From NCBI RefSeq assembly GCF_016919385.1, contig NZ_CP070351.1, forward strand, positions 2,542,001 through 2,606,000: a stretch of 64,000 bases of DNA, in the 5' to 3' direction. Position 1 is the stretch's first letter. Every line of letters begins with the position of its first letter. The notes under the pieces are model-generated. The model was not told where the DNA came from and made no database searches. It saw only the letters and a list, made by a program, of their open reading frames with translations. This stretch comes from Gordonia sp. PDNC005 (GTDB lineage: Bacteria > Actinomycetota > Actinomycetes > Mycobacteriales > Mycobacteriaceae). Shown here one piece after another: positions 1 to 9,958 of the stretch. The translations under genes were made by a program, and so were the position numbers.

Positions 1-78
1 TGCGACGGCGTCGGCGATCTCGCCGGCCTGGACGACGGGTCCGACGGGGTCGGTGATGGTCCCGGTTGTGTCGGTCAT
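1..78 (-). CDS. Diiron monooxygenase coupling (effector) protein, N-terminal fragment
   Basis: Partial gene, cut by the window edge; only the first 26 residues are visible. The start ATG is 4 nt after the stop of the gamma-subunit gene, so it belongs to the same operon. The visible segment VGPVVQAGEIADAV closely resembles the N-terminus of TmoD-type coupling proteins (MmoB/DmpM family), where VGPIIRAGDLVEPV is found. Such proteins bind the hydroxylase and tune electron transfer and substrate access. In toluene-4-monooxygenase clusters a Rieske ferredoxin gene normally lies between the gamma subunit and this gene; here it does not. The family call rests on a short stretch. Confidence 0.6.
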   Translation of the reverse strand, partial: MTDTTGTITDPVGPVVQAGEIADAVA

Positions 79-82
79 GTGC

Positions 83-343
83 TCATGCCTCGCTGTAGTA
101 GAACTCGACGGTGTCGGTGGGCTCGAGGCCGGTGTCGGCGAGGATCATCGTCCGCGGGAAGGGCTCGCTCGCTCCCTGCTTTCGGGCTCGAATCACCTTG
201 CCGGGCTGGTCAGGGACGTGGACGCCGACGGAGTGCTCGGCTGCCGCGATCGCGACCTCGTCCATCGTGTTCTCCGTGTCGACCGGGACCAGTTTGAGGA
301 CGAAATCGCCGTGAAAGTGCGAAGAGATCGGGAAGAGTGCCAT
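83..343 (-). CDS. Toluene/alkene monooxygenase hydroxylase gamma subunit (TmoB-like)
   Basis: 86-residue protein matching the small gamma subunit of four-component toluene/alkene monooxygenases (TmoB is about 84 residues). It shares the pattern FP..F..DF...LV.VD...MD.VA, then FPR.M..A.TGL.PT near the C-terminus, and has the family's ubiquitin-like size. It lies 27 nt after the alpha-subunit stop and just before the coupling protein. In the family two copies join the alpha and beta chains in the (alpha-beta-gamma)2 hydroxylase. The beta-subunit gene is not in the window and presumably lies beyond the left edge. Confidence 0.85.
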   Translation of the reverse strand: MALFPISSHFHGDFVLKLVPVDTENTMDEVAIAAAEHSVGVHVPDQPGKVIRARKQGASEPFPRTMILADTGLEPTDTVEFYYSEA

Positions 344-370
344 ATCGAATGCTCCTTGTCTGGTCGCGGC

Positions 371-1864
371 TCAGCCGGCGAGTTCGATCTTGCGGTAGGC
401 GTCGAGCCACGCGTAGTTGTGAACGTCGTCGCCGCCGGGGCCGATCACACCGAGACCCATGTACTCGAGGACGCCGTCGAGATTGGCCGGCTGGATGTCG
501 CCACCGAGGAACCTGTCGATGAGGTTCTTGTGGTGGCGGTACCGCTCGGGGTTCTGTTGGAAGATCCACTTGTCTACCTCGGAGGCGAAGTGGTACTTGC
601 GGTCACCGTGCACGATGCTGATGTCCTTGAGCGTCTTGCCCGGAGTGCCGACGATCGGGAGCTGCGACAGGTTGCAGACCATCGGCAGGGTTCCGGGGAC
701 GGTCTTGTCCATCCGGCCGTTGACCATGTTGTCGATGATCACGTCCCACACCTTGCCGAAGGTGTCGTTCCATCCGGGGTACTTCTCCTCGAGCCAGTCG
801 CGCTCCTCCGGGCTCACGCCCGCGGCCGGGTCCCACCACAGCGTCGGACGCCACGAGTAGGTGCCGAGGTGCTGGCCGTGATGGTGCTCGTCGAGATCCG
901 CCATGAAGATGTCCCAGTACCAGGGCTTCTCCAGGCCGAGGTCCTCGATCGACTTGATGAACTGGGTGACGATCCACTCCTCCATGAACTCCTTGAATGA
1001 GCTCTCACGGACGTCGAGCGGGACGTAGTAGTCCATGGGGATGCCGGAGAGGATGGTGAACAGTCGATACGACCGCCAGAACGAGACGTCGATGTGGTTC
1101 TGCGCCTTGTCCTTCTGTCCGTTCTCGATCAGCATCTGGAGCAACGGGGTGCCGAGCTGGGCGTGACGGGCCTCGTCGGACTGGATGGACTGGATCAGCT
1201 TCGAGAAGGTGAAGTCGCCTGCATTGGCGGCGTCACCGGACAGACCGATGAACTGCAGGTTGGTGAATCCGGTTTCGAAAGCGAAGTTGGCATAAATCGA
1301 CGTCTCGACGGAGTCCCGAGTCATCATGATGTCGTCGAAATAGTGACGGGCGCCGAGTGCGACCCAGTTGTTCGACCACATCGTCTGATGCGACCACTCG
1401 AACTGGCGGTCCTTGTTGATGTACTCATGGGGGAAGTAGAGCTGGATCTGGCCGTGGCGCATCTCGTCGAGCATCCCGAAGGTCGCCATGTTGCGCATGC
1501 CGGGTGCCTTGTTCCACCTCGCGAACCGGGACTCCTGCAAGGCGGCGCCGTACTCGACCAACGCCACTGCCGCGTAGTGCTCTTTGAGAATCGAGATCCA
1601 GCCCGGGTCGGCCTTGTTGTAGAGGTCGGACCGTTCGAGGGCCGCCTTCACCGAGTAGGCGCCCTCATCCTTCTGCCGCTGGACGTCGACGTACTCGCGG
1701 AACGAGACCTTGTAGGGCTCGTCGTAGGCGGCCCACACGTCGTCGGGGAGGCCTACGCCGCCGCTGTGCTCCGGCGGGAAGAGCTCGTCCATCGTTATGT
1801 ACGTGGGCGTCCATTCGGTCGCGCGTGCGAGGTCGTACCACTCGCTGCGTTCGAGCAGTGCCAT
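371..1864 (-). CDS. Soluble diiron monooxygenase hydroxylase alpha subunit (toluene-4/alkene/isoprene monooxygenase type)
   Basis: 497-residue catalytic subunit that would insert oxygen into an aromatic or alkene substrate in the cytoplasm. The diiron ligands fall at the same residue numbers as in TmoA: E104, E134, H137, E197, E231 and H234, within the motifs DEMRH and SDEARH. Length and near-collinear similarity to TmoA run through the whole protein, including the conserved AAGVSPEERDWLEEKYPGWN block. The same subfamily includes toluene-4-, alkene (Xamo) and isoprene (IsoA) monooxygenases, so the substrate cannot be settled from sequence reading. It heads the oxygenase genes and is preceded by a decarboxylase-like gene. 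Confidence 0.9.
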   Translation of the reverse strand: MALLERSEWYDLARATEWTPTYITMDELFPPEHSGGVGLPDDVWAAYDEPYKVSFREYVDVQRQKDEGAYSVKAALERSDLYNKADPGWISILKEHYAAVALVEYGAALQESRFARWNKAPGMRNMATFGMLDEMRHGQIQLYFPHEYINKDRQFEWSHQTMWSNNWVALGARHYFDDIMMTRDSVETSIYANFAFETGFTNLQFIGLSGDAANAGDFTFSKLIQSIQSDEARHAQLGTPLLQMLIENGQKDKAQNHIDVSFWRSYRLFTILSGIPMDYYVPLDVRESSFKEFMEEWIVTQFIKSIEDLGLEKPWYWDIFMADLDEHHHGQHLGTYSWRPTLWWDPAAGVSPEERDWLEEKYPGWNDTFGKVWDVIIDNMVNGRMDKTVPGTLPMVCNLSQLPIVGTPGKTLKDISIVHGDRKYHFASEVDKWIFQQNPERYRHHKNLIDRFLGGDIQPANLDGVLEYMGLGVIGPGGDDVHNYAWLDAYRKIELAG

Positions 1865-1941
1865 CTGAAATCGCCTTTCATTGCAGGGCTGAAGCGCGGC
1901 GGGACACCGGCTCCGGTTGGGTGATCGTGTGTGAGAGGGGG

Positions 1942-2667
1942 TCAGCTGCCGTGGAACGACCCGAGCGGGCCTTCGCCGCCGGGATAGCAGAAGGTGATGT
2001 CCGGCGAGTAGAAGCCGAACGTCACGTCGAGGGGATCGGCGGGGCGGAGCGCGTAGACGTCGTGATCGGGGTCGAGGAACTCGAGGGATTCGACGACGAA
2101 GCCGCCTCGACTGTCCATCACGAAGGGGTAGCGCCCGCTCACGAACTCGGAGGTCTTCGGGTCACGGGTGATGTAGCGGAGCTGACCGGTGCCGCGGACG
2201 AGTGGCGAGTCGTCGACGCGGGCGACTGTCCGGATGATGGGCTTGCCGTCGACGCTCGTCGTGGCGATCACCTTGTTGTCGGCGGTCACCTCGATCGCAG
2301 TGCTGCCGCCGACGGTCGCCGGGACGCCGCGCTCTGCTGCGTACCGGACCATGGGCTCGGAACTGTTGAAGTAGTGCGTCCACCAGCGCGCCGGTGTGCC
2401 GGCTTCGGTGTCGAGACCGGCGAGGTCGACGCCGAGGTAGGTGAGCGAATACGCTCCGAACCCGTCAACGACCTCGGCTCCGTTCGACGTCTGGTTCGCC
2501 GTCGGAACCAGGTACTGGTTCATGTAGACCGCGAAGTCCGCGCGAGGCGACAGTCCGTCGGGAACGAGTGCCGCAACTGCGTCGGTGTCCTCCGGGATCC
2601 ACACCAGGTACAGCATCTCGCTGTTCGCGATCAGCTGCGGTGCGTGCAGTGCGCTCGTTGCTGTCAT
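1942..2667 (-). CDS. Acetoacetate decarboxylase-like protein
   Basis: 241 residues, cytoplasmic, no signal peptide or membrane segment. I place it in the acetoacetate decarboxylase-like fold on the general pattern of an N-terminal VWIPEDTDAVAALVPDGLSP and a C-terminal FGFYSPDITFCYPGG; I did not identify the catalytic lysine with certainty, so enzymatic decarboxylation is unproven. It lies 77 nt upstream of the monooxygenase alpha subunit on the same strand and probably shares its promoter, which suggests a role in the same catabolic pathway. The start ATG has a GGAG ribosome binding site 6 nt upstream, inside an inverted repeat. Confidence 0.5.
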   Translation of the reverse strand: MTATSALHAPQLIANSEMLYLVWIPEDTDAVAALVPDGLSPRADFAVYMNQYLVPTANQTSNGAEVVDGFGAYSLTYLGVDLAGLDTEAGTPARWWTHYFNSSEPMVRYAAERGVPATVGGSTAIEVTADNKVIATTSVDGKPIIRTVARVDDSPLVRGTGQLRYITRDPKTSEFVSGRYPFVMDSRGGFVVESLEFLDPDHDVYALRPADPLDVTFGFYSPDITFCYPGGEGPLGSFHGS

Positions 2668-2672
2668 TGATC

Positions 2673-2736
2673 ACTCCATCTCGTGAGTCACATCTCTTGA
2701 GGACTAATGATGTGAGTCATGACACGAGAATGGAGT
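2673..2736 (-). promoter_or_regulatory. Imperfect inverted repeat covering the ribosome binding site of the monooxygenase operon
   Basis: Left arm 2673-2694 (ACTCCATCTCGTGAGTCACA..) and right arm 2709-2736 are near reverse complements, differing by a 1-base and a 5-base insertion in the right arm. The left arm contains the complement of the GGAG ribosome binding site of the gene starting at 2667. If transcribed, the arms could pair and hide the binding site; if not, the dyad could be an operator. Confidence 0.45.
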
Positions 2737-2761
2737 GCGCATGTTGGCGAGAATCACGAGA

Positions 2762-2777
2762 CGAGTTGTACAACTCG
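2762..2777. promoter_or_regulatory. Perfect 16-bp palindrome, candidate operator
   Basis: CGAGTTGTACAACTCG is its own reverse complement. It sits about 95 bp upstream of the decarboxylase-like/monooxygenase operon and 70 bp from the end of the ABC ATPase gene. Size and symmetry suit a homodimeric repressor such as TetR or MarR. No regulator gene lies next to it in the window. Confidence 0.4.
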
Positions 2778-2847
2778 GCGAAGCCACTGGTGAAGTGGTT
2801 CCCCGCGCACCACACGAGGCCGGAAAGTGGCCTTCGTTGCGCTTCTG

Positions 2848-3678
2848 TCAGGCGCGGCGATGCCCGCCGGCTCGCCTGCTGCGGCGTGCGAAGTAGCGTC
2901 CGTCGTCGTACGACAGCGAGATGTTCTGCCGGAAAGTCGTCGACAGGTTCTCCGCGGTCAGGGTGTCCTCAATGGCGCCCTGTGCGACGACACCTCCCTC
3001 GGAGAGCATCAGCACATTGGTGAAGCCCGGGGGGATCTCTTCGACGTGGTGGGTGATCAGCACCATGGCGGGCGAGTCGGGGTCGGCAGCGAGCGTTCCC
3101 AGCCGGTCGACGAGCTCCTCGCGCCCGCCGAGGTCGAGGCCCGCCGCAGGCTCGTCGAGAAGTAGCAGTTCGGGGTCGGTCATCAGACCACGCGCGATGA
3201 GGACACGTTTGCGCTCGCCTTCGCTCAGCGTCCCGAAGGTGCGGTCGGCGAGATGCTCGGCGCCCATGGACTCCAGGATGTCCGCGGCCTGCGCGCGATC
3301 CATCGGGTCGTACTCCTCACGCCATCGCCCCAGGACGGCGTATCCGGCGGAGATCACCAGGTCCGACACCTTCTCGTCTGCCGGGACGCGGCCGGCGAAC
3401 GCCGAACTGACGAGTCCGATCCGGGTGCTGAGCTCCCGGATGTCGGTGCGGCCCAGTTTCTCGCCGACCACGAACGCATCACCGGTGGTCGGGTGGTCGA
3501 GCGCTGCGGCCATCCGCAGCAGGGACGTCTTACCGGCGCCGTTCGGCCCGATGATCACCCACCGCTCGTCCAATTCCACTCGCCAGTCGACGGGGCCCAC
3601 GAGAGTCTTCCCGCTCCGCACCATCGACACGTCGTGGAACTCGATGAGCAGGTCGGGATCAGCGATGCGTTCAGTCAC
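2848..3678 (-). CDS. ABC transporter ATP-binding protein
   Basis: About 276 residues from the GTG at 3678. Contains Walker A GPNGAGKTSLL, the signature LSEGERKRVLIARGL, Walker B ELLLLDEPAAGLD and the switch histidine in LITHH. No membrane segment and no permease gene alongside, so the partner is unknown. The lone ATPase type and position next to serB and ctaD match, from memory, M. tuberculosis Rv3041c. The start is uncertain: the frame stays open to 3774, but the similarity to ABC domains begins at EFHDVSMVRSGK and GGAGG lies directly before the GTG at 3678; a GTG at 3693 is another choice. Confidence 0.85.
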   Translation of the reverse strand: MTERIADPDLLIEFHDVSMVRSGKTLVGPVDWRVELDERWVIIGPNGAGKTSLLRMAAALDHPTTGDAFVVGEKLGRTDIRELSTRIGLVSSAFAGRVPADEKVSDLVISAGYAVLGRWREEYDPMDRAQAADILESMGAEHLADRTFGTLSEGERKRVLIARGLMTDPELLLLDEPAAGLDLGGREELVDRLGTLAADPDSPAMVLITHHVEEIPPGFTNVLMLSEGGVVAQGAIEDTLTAENLSTTFRQNISLSYDDGRYFARRSRRAGGHRRA

Positions 3679-3755
3679 GCCTCCATGGTGCACGATCGAC
3701 GTCGCCCGTCCGGCGACGGGGAATATTTCAGTTGTCGGTGTCGCTGCAACCAAGC

Positions 3756-4757
3756 GTGACCGACTCCCCCGCACTCACCGTTCCGCTGTCCCTCCTCGAC
3801 CTCGCACAGGTGGGGCCGGGTGAGACCGTCGCCGAGTCCCTCGCCCATTCGCTGAACCTCGCCCAGTACGCTGACCAGCACGGATACTCCCGCCTCTGGT
3901 ACGCGGAGCACCACAACATGCCGGCCATCGCATCCGCCGCTCCGGCGGTTCTCATCGCCCACATGGCAGCCCACACGTCCCGCATCAGGCTCGGCGCGGG
4001 AGGAGTCATGCTTCCGAATCACTCGCCTCTGGCGATCGCCGAACAGTACGGCACCCTCGCCGAGCTGCACCCCGGCCGGATCGACCTGGGCCTCGGGCGT
4101 GCGCCTGGCGGCGACCAGGCCGTCTTCCATGCCCTTCGCCGCAGTCCGGCCGCGTCCGAGCACTTCCCCGGCGACGTGGTCGAACTCCTCCGGTACTTCT
4201 CGGGCGTCGGTGTCGACGGAGTACGCGCCACGCCGGGCAGCAACACGAACGTTCCGCTGTACATTCTCGGTTCGTCGCTGTTCGGCGCCCAGCTCGCGGC
4301 AGCCGTCGGGCTTCCGTTCGCGTTCGCGTCCCATTTCGCACCGCAAGCGCTCGAACGCGCCGTCGACATCTACCTGCGCGACTTCCGACCCGCCGAACTC
4401 CCCGACGGTGGACAGTCCGAACCGTACGTGATGGCCGCCGCGACGGTCATCGCAGACGACGACCCCGACCGGGCTTCCGCCCAACTTCACAACGCGAAGG
4501 TCCAGCGCGTCCGGCTGCTGTTCAACCGCGGACGCAATCTGACGAACGCCGAAGCCGAGATGCTCCTCGACGGCCCGCAGGGCGCTCAGGTCGACGAGAT
4601 GCTCCGCTACGCCGCCGTCGGCACCCCGGGACAGGTTCGTGAGCAGTTGGCGGCGTTCGCCGCTCACGCGCGCGCCGACGAGCTGATCCTCGCCCCGCTG
4701 GCAAGCGACCGCGACGTCTGGCTCGGCACGGTCAAGCACCTCGCCCCTATCCCGTGA
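3756..4757 (+). CDS. Luciferase-like (LLM class) flavin-dependent oxidoreductase
   Basis: About 333 residues with features of the single-component bacterial luciferase-like family (YhbW type): N-terminal PLSLLDLAQVGPGETVAESL, the RLWYAEHHNMPAIASAAP block, RIRLGAGGVMLPNHSPL, and GRIDLGLGRAPGGD. Such enzymes use FMNH2 (or, in some actinobacterial branches, F420H2); the cofactor is not certain here. It is divergent from the ABC ATPase gene and convergent with the Pth2-like gene. Three in-frame starts exist (TTG 3732, GTG 3738, GTG 3756); I took 3756 because VTDSPALTVPLS fits the usual N-terminus, but 3738 is possible. Confidence 0.82.
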   Translation: MTDSPALTVPLSLLDLAQVGPGETVAESLAHSLNLAQYADQHGYSRLWYAEHHNMPAIASAAPAVLIAHMAAHTSRIRLGAGGVMLPNHSPLAIAEQYGTLAELHPGRIDLGLGRAPGGDQAVFHALRRSPAASEHFPGDVVELLRYFSGVGVDGVRATPGSNTNVPLYILGSSLFGAQLAAAVGLPFAFASHFAPQALERAVDIYLRDFRPAELPDGGQSEPYVMAAATVIADDDPDRASAQLHNAKVQRVRLLFNRGRNLTNAEAEMLLDGPQGAQVDEMLRYAAVGTPGQVREQLAAFAAHARADELILAPLASDRDVWLGTVKHLAPIP

Positions 4758-4777
4758 GACCGCGGGCAGAGGGAGGG

Positions 4778-5515
4778 TCAGTCGATCCTGGCTCGTTCGG
4801 CGATGACGGTCATCGAACCGGGCTCCACTTCGGTGAACCCGGCGTCGCGGACCGCGGCGACAGCGCCGCGTTCGGCTGCGGCGACAAGTGCTGCCCAGCG
4901 TTCGGCCGACGCGAGTCGCACGTCCAGCGGACATCCGGCGGTGTACCAGGTCTGCGCTTCGTCGAGCGAGAACAGCGCGACACCGAGCATCGATGCGTGC
5001 CCCACCTGCGCCGCGGCCTTCCCGACCGTCATGTCCAGGCCGGGGTTGATCCACAGGCAGAGTCCTTCGCCGCCGCCTGACGGATCACCGGACAACAGCT
5101 CTCCGTCGACGTCGGTCCCGCCGATCTGCAACTTCTTCACCCGGGGATCAACGTCGCCGACGCGTCCCGGAACAAATGCCCTCGCCTCACACCCGTCGTG
5201 TTCCGCTGTGACGCCCCAGAGTCCTTGAACATCGGACCACTGCTTGCCGCGGGCTCGCCGAGCGATCTTTCGGATGCGCGCATCGCACCAGGCGTCGAGG
5301 CCCGGCGCCCACAGGCCGTCCGCCTCGGCGCGCTCGTCGAGGCAGAGGAGGACCACCGCCCGGGCAGCGGCGACGAGCAGGCCGTGACGATTCGGCGGGT
5401 CGGACTTCTCGATGCGCAGCACCATGCCCATCGCGAGGACGTCGGCCGGATCCTCCGGATCGGTGCCGCCGCCGCCGACGTAGCCGACGAGGCGGTCGTA
5501 GACGTCGGAGAACAC
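4778..5515 (-). CDS. Peptidyl-tRNA hydrolase II (Pth2)-like protein
   Basis: 245 residues. The C-terminal part (from about residue 150) shows the Pth2 pattern: LCLWINPGLDMTVGKAAAQVGHAS, followed by TWYTAGCPLDVRLASAE and a final GFTEVEPGSMTVIA. In that family the enzyme releases peptides or amino acids from tRNA. The N-terminal 150 residues are not part of the core fold; they are typical of the longer actinobacterial members and I cannot assign them a role. The gene starts 3 nt after the serB stop and is likely co-transcribed with it. Confidence 0.75.
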   Translation of the reverse strand: MFSDVYDRLVGYVGGGGTDPEDPADVLAMGMVLRIEKSDPPNRHGLLVAAARAVVLLCLDERAEADGLWAPGLDAWCDARIRKIARRARGKQWSDVQGLWGVTAEHDGCEARAFVPGRVGDVDPRVKKLQIGGTDVDGELLSGDPSGGGEGLCLWINPGLDMTVGKAAAQVGHASMLGVALFSLDEAQTWYTAGCPLDVRLASAERWAALVAAAERGAVAAVRDAGFTEVEPGSMTVIAERARID

Positions 5516-5518
5516 CGA

Positions 5519-6901
<1,383 letters not shown>

Positions 6902-6915
6902 TCAGATCTGGTGCG

Positions 6916-8628
6916 TCAGTGCGCGTCGTGCTTGTCGCTGCCCCAACCCACATGGGCTTCGGCGCGCATGCGCTCCACCATGTGCGGGTAGTGCAGTTCG
7001 AATGCCGGGCGCTCCGAGCGGATGCGCGGCAGTTCGGTGAAGTTGTGGCGCGGCGGCGGGCAGCTGGTGGCCCACTCGAGCGAGTTGCCGAAGCCCCACG
7101 GGTCGTCGACGGTCACGACCTCGCCGTAGCGGTAGCTCTTGAAGACGTTCCACAAGAACGGCAGCGTCGACAGGCCGAGGACCAGGGCGCCCGCGGTGGA
7201 CACCATGTTCAGCTCGGTGAATCCGTCCGACGGCAGGTAGTCGGCGTAACGACGCGGCATGCCCTCGTTGCCCAACCAGTGCTGCACGAGGAAGGTCAGG
7301 TGGAAGCCGATGAACGTCAGCCAGAAGTGCCACTTGCCGAGCGTCTCGTCGAGCAGACGGCCCGTCATCTTCGGGAACCAGAAGTAGATGCCGGCGTAGG
7401 TGGCGAACACGATGGTGCCGAAGAGCACGTAGTGGAAGTGCGCGACCACGAAGTACGAGTCGGACACGTGGAAGTCGATCGGCGGTGCTGCGAGCAGGAC
7501 ACCCGTGAGGCCACCGAAGAGGAACGTCACGATGAAGCCGATCGAGAACAGCATCGGCGTCTCGAACGTTATGCGGCCCTTCCACATCGTTCCGATCCAG
7601 TTGAAGAACTTCACACCGGTCGGGACCGCGATGAGGAACGTCATGAACGAGAAGAACGGCAGCAGGACCGAGCCGGTCACGTACATGTGGTGAGCCCACA
7701 CCGCGACGGACAGAGCGGCGATGGCGAGCGTCGCGTAGACCAGGCCCGAGTAGCCGAACAGCGGCTTCCGCGAGAAGACCGGGAACACCTCGGACACGAT
7801 GCCGAAGAACGGCAGTGCGATGACGTACACCTCGGGGTGACCGAAGAACCAGAACAGGTGCTGCCACAGGATGACGCCGCCGTTGGCCGGGTCGTACAGG
7901 TGCGCGCCGAACTGGCGGTCCACCTCGAGGCCCATGAGCGCTGCGGTGAGCAGCGGGAAGATCAGCAGGATCAGGACGCTGGTGACCAAGATGTTCCAGG
8001 TGAAGATCGGCATGCGGAACATGGTCATGCCCGGTGCGCGAAGGCACACGACGGTGGTGATCATGTTGACGGCGCCGAGGATGGTGCCCAGACCTGCCAC
8101 ACCGAGGCCCATGATCCAGAGGTCGGCGCCGACGCCGGGCGAGTGGACCATGTCGGTCAGCGGCGTGTACGCCGTCCAACCGAAGTCCGCTGCGCCACCC
8201 GGGGTAAGGAAGCCGCCGAGTGCGATCAGGTTGCCGAACAGGAACAGCCAGTAGCCCAGCGAGTTCAGGCGCGGGAATGCGACGTCGGGCGAGCCGATCT
8301 GAAGCGGGAGGACGAAGTTGGCGAAGCCGATGACGATCGGCGTCGCGTACATCAGCAGCATCACGGTGCCGTGCATCGTGAAGAGCTGGTTGAACTGCTC
8401 ATTCGACAGGAACTGAAGTCCCGGATGAGCAAGCTCGGCACGCATCAGAAGCGCCATCAGCCCGCCGACGAGGAAGAAGGCGAAACAGGTGACTATGTAC
8501 ATCTGACCGATCAGCTTGTGATCGGTGGTGGTGATGAGCTTGTAGAAGAAAGAGCCCTTGGGCTGGTAACGCTCCGGGTAGGGGCGCTGGGCCTCCACCT
8601 GAGTCGTCGGCTGATCTACCGCGGTCAC
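6916..8628 (-). CDS. ctaD: Cytochrome c oxidase subunit I (aa3-type)
   Basis: 570 residues, about twelve membrane helices, the catalytic subunit of the aa3 oxidase that reduces oxygen at the end of the respiratory chain and pumps protons. Visible motifs: the heme a ligand region [14 protein letters not shown], the CuB/cross-linked Tyr region [14 protein letters not shown], the HHMYVTG pair, and the [16 protein letters not shown] loop (here [16 protein letters not shown]). Only the main subunit gene is here; ctaC, ctaE and ctaF are elsewhere, which is usual in Mycobacteriales. It is divergent from the fecB-like gene, and a pair of repeated dyads lies in the 274-bp gap between them. Confidence 0.97.
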   Translation of the reverse strand: MTAVDQPTTQVEAQRPYPERYQPKGSFFYKLITTTDHKLIGQMYIVTCFAFFLVGGLMALLMRAELAHPGLQFLSNEQFNQLFTMHGTVMLLMYATPIVIGFANFVLPLQIGSPDVAFPRLNSLGYWLFLFGNLIALGGFLTPGGAADFGWTAYTPLTDMVHSPGVGADLWIMGLGVAGLGTILGAVNMITTVVCLRAPGMTMFRMPIFTWNILVTSVLILLIFPLLTAALMGLEVDRQFGAHLYDPANGGVILWQHLFWFFGHPEVYVIALPFFGIVSEVFPVFSRKPLFGYSGLVYATLAIAALSVAVWAHHMYVTGSVLLPFFSFMTFLIAVPTGVKFFNWIGTMWKGRITFETPMLFSIGFIVTFLFGGLTGVLLAAPPIDFHVSDSYFVVAHFHYVLFGTIVFATYAGIYFWFPKMTGRLLDETLGKWHFWLTFIGFHLTFLVQHWLGNEGMPRRYADYLPSDGFTELNMVSTAGALVLGLSTLPFLWNVFKSYRYGEVVTVDDPWGFGNSLEWATSCPPPRHNFTELPRIRSERPAFELHYPHMVERMRAEAHVGWGSDKHDAH

Positions 8629-8787
8629 AGATTCCTCCTCGTGAGCACCATCGTCCTAGGTTCCCCGTCTGGGGTTTCCCGGTCGGCTGGCACTGGACCT
8701 TCGTCCGTCCTAACTGCTGTGGCGCCGACCGAAGACAGCGCGCTGCACAACTGATCGTAGACCAGACTCCGCCCCAATTCCGACTGG

Positions 8788-8830
8788 GTCCTACGAACTG
8801 TCGTAATGCGGTCCTACGAACTGTCGTATT
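8788..8830. promoter_or_regulatory. Two tandem operator-like repeats between ctaD and the fecB-like gene
   Basis: GTCCTACGAACTGTCGTA occurs at 8788 and again at 8811 (23-bp period). Each copy contains the dyad TACGA-ACTG-TCGTA. The pair lies 73-115 bp upstream of the fecB-like start and about 160 bp upstream of ctaD, so one regulator dimer pair could serve both. Confidence 0.55.
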
Positions 8831-8890
8831 ACCTCAGTCTCAGTGCGCGCCATGCCTGGTCGTCCGGGCGGCGGGTCGACGCAGCGGTGC

Positions 8891-8896
8891 TAGCGT
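8891..8896 (+). promoter_or_regulatory. Probable -10 box of a leaderless promoter
   Basis: TAGCGT (TANNNT form) ends 6 nt before the GTG start of the fecB-like gene, the spacing expected when transcription begins at the start codon. No ribosome binding site is present. Confidence 0.45.
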
Positions 8897-8902
8897 AGGC
8901 GC

Positions 8903-9934
8903 GTGCGTACAGACCTTCGACGACTCTTCTCCGGCCGCCGCGCCGTCGCCGTCGCGTGTGCCGTCGCCCTTGTCGCGGGCACGGCGGCGTGCAGTTCCGA
9001 CGACGACCTTCTGCGCACCCCCGACGGCTCAGTCATCTCGACGACGACCACCCGTTTCGCGGAGGTCAACATCGTCAACCCGGGCCGCGACTACTCACGC
9101 ACCTGCCTCGCTCCCACACCGGTCGACGCGGGCAAACCCGACGCCAAGCGCATCGTGGTCACCGATCCCACTCTCCTCGACGCACTCTGCGCTCTCGGAC
9201 TCGCGCCGCAGGTGCGTGCGATCGCCGGGCAGGCGGGCTCGGTCCCGGAGTACCTCGGCCCCGCGCTCGCCGCCGTCCCGACGATCGGCGACACTCCGAC
9301 GGCAGATCAGGTGACTGCGGCCAAGCCCGACCTCGTCCTCTCCACCCCGGAGACCGCGGCACGCGCCGACGTCATGCGGTCGACCGGCGCACTCGGAAAG
9401 GCACGTGTCGTATCCGTCGACACCGATGCCGATTGGCGGACGTCGTTCCTCGCCGTCGCCGCGGCCACCGGGCGCTCGGCGGCAGGCAAGACCCGAATCG
9501 ACGAATTCGTCGCCGAGGCCACCCGAGTGGGCCGTGTCATGGACGCCGCGCACTCACAGGTGTCACTCGTCCGATTCACCCCCGACGACACTCTGATCGA
9601 GGGAACGTCGTCATTCGGCGCCCAGATCATGGCGATCGTCGGCGTCGGCCGCCCCGCCGCACAACGCACACCCGAGACCGTCGCCGCGACGGACGCCAAC
9701 TTCACCGACGCCGACGCCGACCTGATCCTGGTGAGCTACCAGGGCGACGGCGGACGGGACCGCGGAGAGGACGTTCTGTTGTCGGACCAATGGCTCGACA
9801 TGGGTGCGCCCACGTGGAAGCGCGTGAAGTCGGTCGACGACGGCATCTGGCACACCGATCCCGGCCTCGCCTCGGCATGGCTGGTCCTCAACGACCTCAA
9901 GGATTGCTTGAACAGCAGTTCCGCCGAGAACTGA
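8903..9934 (+). CDS. fecB: Iron-siderophore/heme ABC substrate-binding lipoprotein (FecB-like)
   Basis: 343 residues. A twin-basic, hydrophobic signal peptide ends in the lipobox AGTAACS, so the mature protein should be lipid-anchored at Cys30 outside the membrane. The rest is a type III periplasmic-binding fold: KRIVVTDPTLLDALCALGLAPQVRAIAG, then VPTIGDTPTADQVTAAKPDLVLST. Its position divergent from ctaD matches, from memory, M. tuberculosis fecB (Rv3044), implicated in siderophore and heme handling. No transporter genes lie nearby. The GTG start is supported by a leaderless -10 box. Confidence 0.8.
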   Translation: MRTDLRRLFSGRRAVAVACAVALVAGTAACSSDDDLLRTPDGSVISTTTTRFAEVNIVNPGRDYSRTCLAPTPVDAGKPDAKRIVVTDPTLLDALCALGLAPQVRAIAGQAGSVPEYLGPALAAVPTIGDTPTADQVTAAKPDLVLSTPETAARADVMRSTGALGKARVVSVDTDADWRTSFLAVAAATGRSAAGKTRIDEFVAEATRVGRVMDAAHSQVSLVRFTPDDTLIEGTSSFGAQIMAIVGVGRPAAQRTPETVAATDANFTDADADLILVSYQGDGGRDRGEDVLLSDQWLDMGAPTWKRVKSVDDGIWHTDPGLASAWLVLNDLKDCLNSSSAEN

Positions 9935-9958
9935 TTGTCGTACCCGGCGGGTAGAACT

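Noticed and set aside
6919..8754. Long open frame opposite ctaD.
   Set aside because: Antisense shadow of a highly conserved gene; no recognisable motif.
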